A DNA stretch of 53,862 bases, taken from NCBI GenBank assembly GCA_910577645.1, contig CAJTOL010000022.1, positions 1 to 53,862 on the forward strand. Reading direction: 5' to 3'. The stretch is from an uncultured Lachnospiraceae bacterium. Its GTDB lineage: Bacteria > Bacillota > Clostridia > Lachnospirales > Lachnospiraceae. This document shows, one piece after another, positions 40,650 to 48,793 of the stretch. The first letter of the stretch is position 1, and the number at the start of each line of letters is the position of its first letter. The notes beneath the pieces are model-generated. The model did not search any database. It had not been told where the DNA came from and saw nothing but the letters and a program-made list of their open reading frames with translations. Position numbers and translations under genes: made by a program.

Positions 40650-43274
40650 TTACTTCATTCCATCAAAGAAATTCTGTACCCATCCGTCGTTTTCAAAATA
40701 GTATATTTCTTCTTTTCCAAGATACAGGCATCTGTTTTTCCGATACACCGGCGTCACAGAAAATGCCCAGTCTTCCGGCCTTGCCCACACAAAAAATTTA
40801 ACCTCCTGCTCCACAATATTATCTGTATCCTCCTGCAAAATGTGATTCCCATAATCCCTTTGGATCTCCTCATAGCTCTTCTCAGTAAAATCATGTAAAG
40901 AGCTGTCGCAGGTATACTGATAACGTTCCCTTCCTTCCGGATCCTTTAGATGGAGCTGCAGCGTCAGATCTTCCATATTGCGTGAAATCATGCCGCTGCG
41001 GCTGTTTCGTTTCAGATGATGGATCAGCACCACCTCTTCCCCATTATGGGTATACGCTGTAATACTGTAAGGCAGAGCCGGTTCCTTCGTGTTTATGGTA
41101 ATATCGGCAAAACCATATTTTTTATCCTTAAGATACTTGACAGCGCCGTCTACACATGTCATTTTCAGCTCAACATCCTTTGTCAAATCACCGCTTTTAC
41201 GCTTAAACTGAATAATCCTTCCCGGAACAAATTCCTTAAGGGCACTGCGGAAGCTGCTGATTTTGCACGACTGGCCGGTAAGCTTCATAATGGAATAATC
41301 TTCCAGAATCCCCTCTTCATACATATTTTCCATAAAACGCCGGATCACCTCATAGATGTCCGCTTTTAAAAGCAGCTGTATCTGGTGGATATTCAAACAT
41401 ACCTCCGGAAATTCTTTTATGATTTCCAACCCTTTTTTTCCGTTTCCGGACAGCTTCCATTTATCTACCGGAATCCAGGTGGTAGCGTTCTCCTTTACTT
41501 CCCGGGAAGAAAGGGCAATCCGCAGAGTTCCCACATGGTTATAGAATTCTTTTTTCACAGTCTCAGCCAACCGGAACAGGAAATAGAAATTATTTTTTAC
41601 CATATAATAATCAGCCCGGCTTCGGTTTTCAAACTCTCTGAAACGTGTGGGGAGAAGCTTTTCTGCTTTTGCGTATTCCTGTTCCAGCTCTTTATACAGC
41701 TCCCCTGTCCCGCCACATTGATCCACATAGCGAAAAACATCTATGTCATACTTTTCCAAAATCTGCTGTTCCGTCATAATATCCGTTTTAAAAAGGCGGT
41801 TGACTATGGCAATTTTTAACAGCTGCATAATCCGGAATGTGAGATTATTTCCTCCAAAATCTGTGTCTCCGTTTTCATAGGAGGTATCAATCTCAATGCG
41901 GTAGGAAACCCGCTTATCCCAAAGCCGGAACCGGCAGGAGCACAGATCCGTGGTTCCGCCTCCGCAGTCAATAATCAGCGCCTGATACTCCTCACCGTCT
42001 CTGGCAGCGCCGCTGCGGATGATTTCTGAGATAGTATTATAAAGAACCGATACTCCTTCATCAATCATATCCTTTTTATCCATGGCAATGCCCGGCAAAA
42101 TCTCTTCAAAAAGCCGCTGAAACTGAGATTTCTGCTTTACCGGACAGGAAATATGCAGTTTCTCTACCTTGCATTTAAACCGGTTTTGGACTGCCTGTAT
42201 TACATAATTAAAATATGCTTTCAGTATTTCTTTTCTGGGAATAAACTTTCTTCTGCCATCTCTGTCCGTAACCTCTTCCAATTTCCCATAATCACTGATC
42301 CAGCGTTTAATATCGTAAAATACGCAAAAGCCTTCATCAATATAGCTGGAACCGGCCAGACGTATGGCGTCATATCCAAACAAAAACTCTGGTTCCCCGG
42401 AATTTAAGCTGCTTACGCCGACCACGCTTGGAAGCAGCATTGTTTTCTGCCAATGAGATCCGGTATCGTAGAAAATAGCATAATTAACATCATTTACTTT
42501 TAATCCTCTCTCCCCGTTTTGCAGCCCTGCTTTTCCGAAATATTGGCTATCCAGGTAAACTCCAGCCGTGGTATTAGAGGAACCAAAATCCATAGCCATG
42601 GGCATGGACAGCGGAATCGGGCTCCTGACCTCAAAATCTAAAAGAGGGATCCGGTATACTTCCATATGCCTTGGAAGGGACTTGGCCTCTCCATTATAAA
42701 TCTGGTATATGAGATCCGATTCCCGGCGGGCCATACAATATAAGCTGTAGTTTTTTACTTCTGATTCCCTGCATGGCAGCTCTGCTGCCTTCACTATATA
42801 TAAGCAGCCTGTTTCCGTTCCCATAGGGACAATATTCAATATCCCGCAGACCGTCATATCGCCGCCAACCACAATGGCATTGGTTCCAGCCAGCCGCTGA
42901 TCATAGGGAATGGTCAGTTCATCAAAAAAATCAATGGAAAGGCCCTGGTATGCCACAATTTTAGAACTGCATCGAAGATTTAAATCCCGGCCCTCCTGTA
43001 GTTCTGTTTTTTGCAGCGTCTCTTCTATAGCCCGGACTCCGTCTTCCTTTTCCTTTTGGATCAGGAAATGCTCATCTGCCCCCCGGTAACGTAAAATCAC
43101 CCGTATCAATTCCTCTTTATCCATAGGATTGATAACGCCCTGAATAATCTTTTCCCTTTGGCAAATTTCCCGAAGCTGGAACGATGTCATCAGCATCAGA
43201 TCCGCCTTATGATAATGGCCGCCTGTCTTTTTATCTGTCTGGCTCTTTTTCAGCACATATCCGTACTTGTCCAT
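40650..43274 (-). CDS. Actin/Hsp70-fold ATPase with N-terminal SAP-like motif
   Basis: Large ATPase of the actin-Hsp70-hexokinase fold. Seen: phosphate-1 loop MAMDFGSSNTTAGVYL at 226-241 and phosphate-2 loop LIIDCGGGTTDLCS at about 433-446, both well preserved. N-terminal residues about 28-65 (SFQLREICQREKII, then MDKEELIRVILRYRG) have the helix-turn-helix look of a SAP-like motif. 874 aa, longer than DnaK (about 610-640), with an extra N-terminal 220 and a C-terminal beta-rich part. No substrate-binding domain like DnaK that I can see. Weak ribosome site. In its place in the cluster it may act as an assembly chaperone or filament ATPase. Role unknown. Confidence 0.75.
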   Translation of the reverse strand: MDKYGYVLKKSQTDKKTGGHYHKADLMLMTSFQLREICQREKIIQGVINPMDKEELIRVILRYRGADEHFLIQKEKEDGVRAIEETLQKTELQEGRDLNLRCSSKIVAYQGLSIDFFDELTIPYDQRLAGTNAIVVGGDMTVCGILNIVPMGTETGCLYIVKAAELPCRESEVKNYSLYCMARRESDLIYQIYNGEAKSLPRHMEVYRIPLLDFEVRSPIPLSMPMAMDFGSSNTTAGVYLDSQYFGKAGLQNGERGLKVNDVNYAIFYDTGSHWQKTMLLPSVVGVSSLNSGEPEFLFGYDAIRLAGSSYIDEGFCVFYDIKRWISDYGKLEEVTDRDGRRKFIPRKEILKAYFNYVIQAVQNRFKCKVEKLHISCPVKQKSQFQRLFEEILPGIAMDKKDMIDEGVSVLYNTISEIIRSGAARDGEEYQALIIDCGGGTTDLCSCRFRLWDKRVSYRIEIDTSYENGDTDFGGNNLTFRIMQLLKIAIVNRLFKTDIMTEQQILEKYDIDVFRYVDQCGGTGELYKELEQEYAKAEKLLPTRFREFENRSRADYYMVKNNFYFLFRLAETVKKEFYNHVGTLRIALSSREVKENATTWIPVDKWKLSGNGKKGLEIIKEFPEVCLNIHQIQLLLKADIYEVIRRFMENMYEEGILEDYSIMKLTGQSCKISSFRSALKEFVPGRIIQFKRKSGDLTKDVELKMTCVDGAVKYLKDKKYGFADITINTKEPALPYSITAYTHNGEEVVLIHHLKRNSRSGMISRNMEDLTLQLHLKDPEGRERYQYTCDSSLHDFTEKSYEEIQRDYGNHILQEDTDNIVEQEVKFFVWARPEDWAFSVTPVYRKNRCLYLGKEEIYYFENDGWVQNFFDGMK

Positions 43275-43302
43275 ATATGTCCCGCTTTCTTTCTATTGGT
43301 AA

Positions 43303-43995
43303 TTAAAATAAAACCATTTCATCCAATTCCATAGTCTCTTCCACGCCTATTATTCCAAAATGGTGTTCCCAAAACAAGTACACCTGGTAATGAACCGGCA
43401 GAAACATATCCCGCAAAAACTCTACCCGCTCTCTTTCCTTTTCTGTTTCCTTTTGCCCGATATACACCAGCACCTGGCAAACCGCCTCATTACTGGCATA
43501 AACCAGAGACCCGGAATACATACAGCGGATTACCTCTTTAAACAGATAGATGGAGCTGCCGCATTGATATAGCTTTAATACCAGACGCAGCAAACGCCGG
43601 ATTTTCTCCTTTTCAAAATGCTCCACAACCCGGGCTGCCTGGCCCCCGCAAACGCCTCCCAGCAAATCACGGAGCAAGAAGCGCAGGGCATATTCCTGTC
43701 TGGACAATCCCTGCCTTAAATCCAGCTGAATCAGATACTGCATAACAATCTCGATAAATAATTGCCTTGTAGTTTCATATCCTTCCAGGTTAATGTCAAA
43801 CAGATTGGAAAACACCCCGGAGAACCGGTAAAGGGGATTAAATTCCACCTTATAACTTTCCAGGCCTTTTTTATTCATAAATTCCCGGGTTACTTCCGTA
43901 TAAGGGCTTCCATTTCTAACCGGCGCATACCGGAGATCCTCCCTGGGAATCCCTGCCTCATCAGCCGCCAAAGCCGCCTCCCAAGCATAATTCAA
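43303..43995 (-). CDS. Unknown protein, helical, 230 aa
   Basis: Not recognised. Mostly helical with many Leu, Arg and Glu, several Cys (GGVCGGQAARVVEHFE, YQCGSSIYLFKEVIRCMYSG), no signal peptide or long hydrophobic helix. The first ATG is missing: best start is TTG 43995, whose TTGA overlaps the previous stop and is preceded by GGGGGTGG. Coupled to the gene before. A component of the injection-like cluster by position only. Confidence 0.6.
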   Translation of the reverse strand: MNYAWEAALAADEAGIPREDLRYAPVRNGSPYTEVTREFMNKKGLESYKVEFNPLYRFSGVFSNLFDINLEGYETTRQLFIEIVMQYLIQLDLRQGLSRQEYALRFLLRDLLGGVCGGQAARVVEHFEKEKIRRLLRLVLKLYQCGSSIYLFKEVIRCMYSGSLVYASNEAVCQVLVYIGQKETEKERERVEFLRDMFLPVHYQVYLFWEHHFGIIGVEETMELDEMVLF

Positions 43996-45353
43996 ATTAC
44001 CACCCCCACGCAACGGTATTCGCTGATTTCCAGCTGCATCTGTGAGATTACAAACCGGATCATCCCGTCATTGAGATAATGTCCCGGCTGCCTTTCCTTA
44101 AATTCCAGCAGCAATACTTTCCGGCTCTCCATGGGAAAAAGCTCGTCTTTTACAAACCAGTTCATTGTCTCTGCCTTTGGATAGGCGCTGGCATGATCCA
44201 CAATCTTGTAGCCTGCTATTTCGACATAATCCCGGATATCCAGCTCCATAATCCTGCGGAACAGGTCTGTCTTTGTCATAAGCGTTATCCGGCTGTTCTC
44301 CGAAAAGCGGCGGATAAAAGAATCATTTTTATGATTGGTAAGCAAAGGGGCCGTGTAATCAAGAGAAAGCCTGCTCTTTTTCTGAATCATATGAAGGGCC
44401 TGCCAGTTTTCAAAGGTCTCTTTGAGGGATTTCATAACGATTTTCTTCTTTTCATGCCGGATTTCCAGTATCTCCTCATTGGTCTCAATAAGATATCCAT
44501 CCTGTTCTTCCTTATCCCCCAGATAAAACTCATGTTCATAATACATGCCGCCGGTGCAGGGGAGCATAAAATCAGCGCTGTCAAACTTTACTCTTTCTAT
44601 ATTCCAGAGAGGGATCATTCCATACCGGACTGCTTCTGTAAATTTTCCAAAATCAATATGCAGCTTTCCAGGCAAACCAAATGCGGATTCAGGGATGTCA
44701 GAGCTCGCCGGGCTTTCCTGTGGGGTAATTCGTCCGCTGCCAGACCCATGCAGGTTTCGTCTGTAAATGTCATAAAACTTGTCCAGATAAGCTGTATTCA
44801 CTGTTTCCCATGGAATATGGTTATCCTGAAATATTTTATACAGACCTTCCATTACATTCCGGTAGCGTTTTGCAGGTTCTGCACGAAAAACCGCCTCTCC
44901 TTTTTCCCCGTCCCCTTCTATGACGCCTGAAAATTCACCCATGGATTCAAATTCTCTCTGTTTTTCTTCTGATACTGCCAGAAAAACCGTGTCCTCCCAA
45001 ATCCACTCATCCCCGGACAGGGATGCCGCCAGCTTATCCGGATTTAAATCTTCTTCTATTACCGGATAGAGGGTTTCATTTGCCGGATCATAATGCTTAC
45101 GGTTTATAACCGTCATCGCGGTTTCATATTGATTTTCTTCAACCTTTAGCTCTTCATATATCCTTCTCTCCAACCGGCTATATTTTTCTTCTGTTTCCTG
45201 TATTACCTTCCCAATTCCCTCCGCCAGGATTTTTTTCGCAAACCGCCGCTCGTCCAGATCGTCTATTTCCCGGATTCGCTCTTCAATAAAGCGGCCAAAA
45301 TCAAAAGGGTATTCCATCAGGGCAGACAGGTTATTGTCTTTCCATTGCTTCAT
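43992..45353 (-). CDS. Unknown protein with N-terminal coiled coil, 453 aa
   Basis: Not recognised. Residues 1-90 form a charged helical, probably coiled-coil part (FGRFIEERIREIDDLDERRFAKK, RLERRIYEELKVEE). The rest is mixed alpha/beta with many aromatic and acidic residues; near the end VLLLEFKERQPGHYLNDGMI. No signal or membrane segment. Start set at ATG 45353 right after GGAGGAAACC. Lies 28 bp after the PP2C-like gene and overlaps the next. Probably structural, by position. Confidence 0.65.
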   Translation of the reverse strand: MKQWKDNNLSALMEYPFDFGRFIEERIREIDDLDERRFAKKILAEGIGKVIQETEEKYSRLERRIYEELKVEENQYETAMTVINRKHYDPANETLYPVIEEDLNPDKLAASLSGDEWIWEDTVFLAVSEEKQREFESMGEFSGVIEGDGEKGEAVFRAEPAKRYRNVMEGLYKIFQDNHIPWETVNTAYLDKFYDIYRRNLHGSGSGRITPQESPASSDIPESAFGLPGKLHIDFGKFTEAVRYGMIPLWNIERVKFDSADFMLPCTGGMYYEHEFYLGDKEEQDGYLIETNEEILEIRHEKKKIVMKSLKETFENWQALHMIQKKSRLSLDYTAPLLTNHKNDSFIRRFSENSRITLMTKTDLFRRIMELDIRDYVEIAGYKIVDHASAYPKAETMNWFVKDELFPMESRKVLLLEFKERQPGHYLNDGMIRFVISQMQLEISEYRCVGVVI

Positions 45354-45380
45354 GGTTTCCTCCAATCTGCTGGAACTCTG

Positions 45381-47288
45381 TCAAATCCCAGGCCCAAACG
45401 ATTCCATAGCCGCCAAACCTCCAGGCCCGGTCTCTCCGCCAGGCCCTGACAGGACGGAAGGCGTTTCCTGTTCTGTCAGGCTTTCTTCTTCGGCAGCTGT
45501 TTCTTCCTCTCTGCTCTCCTTCTCCGTTTTCTCCTGTTCTATGGCGGCAGAGATTTCCAGAACCTGAATCAGACTGTCTATTTCCAACACTTTCTCGTCA
45601 TTCTTCAATTCCTTATACAGCTTTTTTGCAAACAGATATTGCTTTTGGGCTTCCAACGGATTCCCCTCCAGGGCCTGCTGCCTTCCGGCCTCCAGGTAAG
45701 CCTCTGCCTCTTGTTCCTTCTGTTTATTAGCGTCCGCCTTCTCACTGCTGGATGCAATTTTGGTTTGGACTAATTCCCCGTGGGCGCTGTCTCCCAGTTC
45801 CTGATATTTTTCTAGAGCCATGGCATAATAAGCCTTTGCCCCTTCATAGTCGCCCTGTGCAAATGCTTTATCACCCTCTGACGCAAGCTGGGCGGCTCCC
45901 ACTTCATCCGATGCCTTTTCCTTTGCTTTTCGGGTATCGTTTTCCTCCTGCTTTTCCCTGGCGGCATACATGGCTTCCAGGGAATTTATGGCTTCCTTTC
46001 TCCCCTCTTCAAAGTAAACCCGGGCGGCCAGGCTTTTAGCCTGAAGGTATTTTTCCTCTGCTCTCTCATAATCTCCCCGGCCGGCCAGCATATCCCCCAG
46101 CTGAATATAATCAAACACAGACAAATAGTCTGTAATATTTTTTAGCTGCCGGTCAATATATTCATCTGCAATCCGGTCTGCATACCGGGAACGCTCCAGC
46201 GCCGCCCTGTAGGCGTTTCCGGCGTTCTCATATTCTTTGCCGCTGTAAGCTTCATCCGCCGCATTTACCGCTTCAACCAGCTTCTGATAGTCCGATATTT
46301 CCCGAATCCACTTTTTATCTCTCAGTTTCTCTGCCAATGCAAGGGCCTCCTCACATTCTTCCCCGGCTCTCAGAAAATTCCCGTCCTGAATATATTCAAT
46401 TGTATTGCAGTATCTTCGCTCCATCTCGTCCATACGGTTCTTCCTCTGACGATATAGCAGCCACACGGTCAGACTGACCAGAACCGCCGACACAAGCACT
46501 GCAATGCTAATCATTACTATTTTCTTTATTCTGCGTTTCCGGTTGGGATCCAGAAATACTTTATTGATAAAAACAGCCGCACAAGTATAGTTTTCCAGCT
46601 TTCCAGGCTGTCTGGAAAGTAATAAATCCTCTACATTATCCAGGCATTGTCCGGGTTCCTCCCCTGCCTCGGAAAATACATCATCCAATTCTCCGGTATC
46701 CAGGTTCTCCCAAATCCCCCTGGTATACAAAACAAATATATCCCCATTTACTAATTTTTGTTTTTTCGAGATATATGGATGAAATCCCTTTCCCTGGCCC
46801 AAATATGTATGAAGGTTATTTCTCTGTTCATGCCTGGACAGCGCATCCTCCGGAAGGTTCCCGCTCTTTCCGGCTTCGTTTCCCAGGGACATATCCCGGG
46901 TCTGTTCCCTCACTGTCCCGCTCCGGTAAAGACTTAACCGAGTATTTCCCGCATATCCGTACCTTGCTTTTGCGTAATCTGTGACCACAACCACCACAGA
47001 TGCCTTCAACTTTTCCCTGCTTCCCGCTGTGGAAAGAGCTTTATTTGCCGCTTCCAGATAGGATAAAATGGCCCGTTTTCCCATGGAAGGGTTCTCTTCA
47101 AATGCCAGAAGAATGGTCTGGGTGGCCAGCCTGGCGCTTTTTGCGTCCGGAAGCTCATTTAAGCCGTCCGCCACCACGTAGCATGCATACTTTTCCAGCT
47201 CTACAAATGCAAAATAGTCATTATTTTCCAGCTCAGAACCGGCTTCTGATATAAACGCCGTTTTAAATGTGCTGTTCTGCTTTCTCAT
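45381..47288 (-). CDS. PP2C-like membrane protein with C-terminal helical repeats
   Basis: Residues 1-240 look like a PP2C-type protein phosphatase: NNDYF at 22-26, VVADGLNE at 39-45, GYAGNTRLSL at 111-120, LYTRGIWENLD at 188-197 and ENYTCAAVF at 232-240. Compared with the family pattern (GDSR, TDG, DN), three metal-binding Asp positions read N, R and E here, while D24 and D41 remain, so activity may be lost. A single membrane helix follows at about 257-279. From 280 on are helical repeats with TPR/coiled-coil character (AGEECEEALALAEKLRD, ENAGNAYRAALE, GDYEGAKAYYAMALEKYQELGD), presumably on the other side. 635 aa. In T6SS loci a PP2C (PppA) balances a kinase; here no kinase is in view. Confidence 0.75.
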   Translation of the reverse strand: MRKQNSTFKTAFISEAGSELENNDYFAFVELEKYACYVVADGLNELPDAKSARLATQTILLAFEENPSMGKRAILSYLEAANKALSTAGSREKLKASVVVVVTDYAKARYGYAGNTRLSLYRSGTVREQTRDMSLGNEAGKSGNLPEDALSRHEQRNNLHTYLGQGKGFHPYISKKQKLVNGDIFVLYTRGIWENLDTGELDDVFSEAGEEPGQCLDNVEDLLLSRQPGKLENYTCAAVFINKVFLDPNRKRRIKKIVMISIAVLVSAVLVSLTVWLLYRQRKNRMDEMERRYCNTIEYIQDGNFLRAGEECEEALALAEKLRDKKWIREISDYQKLVEAVNAADEAYSGKEYENAGNAYRAALERSRYADRIADEYIDRQLKNITDYLSVFDYIQLGDMLAGRGDYERAEEKYLQAKSLAARVYFEEGRKEAINSLEAMYAAREKQEENDTRKAKEKASDEVGAAQLASEGDKAFAQGDYEGAKAYYAMALEKYQELGDSAHGELVQTKIASSSEKADANKQKEQEAEAYLEAGRQQALEGNPLEAQKQYLFAKKLYKELKNDEKVLEIDSLIQVLEISAAIEQEKTEKESREEETAAEEESLTEQETPSVLSGPGGETGPGGLAAMESFGPGI

Positions 47289-48183
47289 GATACCGGTTTC
47301 TCCTCCATGAAGTTTTATACACTTCCGGAAATGCTATGGTTTCAATATTGGGAGCGCTTTTCCCCTGAGCCAGGATATCCCCATAGGCCTTTTCCCATTT
47401 CACATTCCATAAATAAAGCTGACTAATGTAAATAATTGCCACGGTGTCCGCAACCATTCCAGCCAGCATAATAGCCGCTATACTGCCTTTTATTATCCGG
47501 GCAAAAGGATCCGTCCAATTCCAAATGATAAGCAAATCCAGATTAAAAAGCAGCATGATAAATCCATAGAGGTATACCGGCACCTCCGCTACCTGCCGGA
47601 TCCCGTACAGATTCAGCCGATGGTTTAACCGTTTCTCCCGTTCCTGTGAGATTTTATAGCTGCCTTCTTCCATGGCATAGCATACTGCCTTTATCTGCAG
47701 GTTTGCCATGGAATCGCCGAAAATATCATGAGCCCGAAAACGGTTCCACAGAAAGCCCGGATAATAATAAAATATGCTCTCCAGCATACTATACAGGATA
47801 TGTTTCCTCCGCCCGCAGGCCAGATTCCGGATGTTGGAGGCAATGCTGATTCCTAAGATATACCGCAATGTGAGCATGTAGATTATCATGGGTATTGCCG
47901 CCAAAAGTTCATTGTCGAAGAGACGTCCTAATACCCATTGTTCTTTTACAAATTTTATCCCGGATAAATTATAAAGCAGGAACAAAATACTATAAAGCCA
48001 CAAGGTTTTATGCCGGAAAATAACCTTCCATGCCTTTGTCAGATATCCGGCGCTTCCATCGGCCTTCATTATTTTTTTTAATTTGACAATATAGCGGTAA
48101 ATATTATATCCTATAAAACTATGCGTTATGATAAACACTAAATATAGTAAATTTTCTGATATGCTAAAAGACATAGCTTTCAC
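47263..48183 (-). CDS. Multi-pass membrane protein, unknown function
   Basis: 306 aa with about six hydrophobic helices, e.g. LLYLVFIITHSFIGYNIY, TLWLYSILFLLYNLSG, ELLAAIPMIIYMLTLRYIL, LYGFIMLLFNLDLLIIWN, IAAIMLAGMVADTVAIIYIS. Basic loops suggest cytoplasmic side. First codon is GTG 48183, or ATG 48174, with GGAAAGGG upstream. Overlaps the PP2C-like gene by 26 bp. I know no family for it. It could anchor the complex in the membrane. Confidence 0.65.
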   Translation of the reverse strand: MKAMSFSISENLLYLVFIITHSFIGYNIYRYIVKLKKIMKADGSAGYLTKAWKVIFRHKTLWLYSILFLLYNLSGIKFVKEQWVLGRLFDNELLAAIPMIIYMLTLRYILGISIASNIRNLACGRRKHILYSMLESIFYYYPGFLWNRFRAHDIFGDSMANLQIKAVCYAMEEGSYKISQEREKRLNHRLNLYGIRQVAEVPVYLYGFIMLLFNLDLLIIWNWTDPFARIIKGSIAAIMLAGMVADTVAIIYISQLYLWNVKWEKAYGDILAQGKSAPNIETIAFPEVYKTSWRRNRYHEKAEQHI

Positions 48184-48224
48184 CGTCCCTTTCCTTAATT
48201 ATTGTGAAAAAATAATCATCAACT

Positions 48225-48779
48225 TTAGTAGTAACTATATGAAAAATAAAAAATAATATCAATTCCTAATTTTATAGCAAAAAGAAGTAACACATCCCAG
48301 AGCAACGTAATAATCACTCCTAAAGGTAAGGAGGTGCCTTTACATGTTCTACGCATTGTTATAAATCCCAGTTTTTTACCCCGTGCTTTCTCTGGCAAAT
48401 GCATAAAGTCAAGTCTTTTCTTTATATTTTTCCAATAGATTCTGTCTGCCATGAGTCCACTTGGGATAAACCAAATTATGTAAGATAACCATTCCGAAAC
48501 TTCAGAAGGATTCTCTAAATCGAAAAAAAAGCCATGAAGTATCAGGATGCCAAAAATCCCAGGTATTATCAGATTCATAAGAAACCGACATAATATTACA
48601 AGTAATCCTTCCAGCCACATTTTTCTATATGCAAACCAAAACTCTCCAAAAAATGCCGCTGCAAAATTAAACTTTCTGCCGTCTTTTAGACGTTTAAAAC
48701 GATCCAAATATTCTTCTTCTCTCTTTCCGACAAATTCTTTTATTTCCGGGATTGCGTATCCGTATAATTCGTTTTCCAT
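48225..48779 (-). CDS. Small membrane protein, DUF2628-like, AT-rich
   Basis: 184 aa. An N-terminal acidic part is followed by FNFAAAFFGEFWFAYRKMW, which matches the DUF2628 block, and three to four membrane helices. The DNA is much more AT-rich than the cluster (two 60-base samples gave 23 and 33 percent GC), like the end of the VgrG-type gene upstream. It starts 15 bp after that gene. By place and composition it could be the protective partner of the spike tail, or just a membrane anchor. Confidence 0.65.
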   Translation of the reverse strand: MENELYGYAIPEIKEFVGKREEEYLDRFKRLKDGRKFNFAAAFFGEFWFAYRKMWLEGLLVILCRFLMNLIIPGIFGILILHGFFFDLENPSEVSEWLSYIIWFIPSGLMADRIYWKNIKKRLDFMHLPEKARGKKLGFITMRRTCKGTSLPLGVIITLLWDVLLLFAIKLGIDIIFYFSYSYY

Positions 48780-48793
48780 ATGTATCCGCTCCT

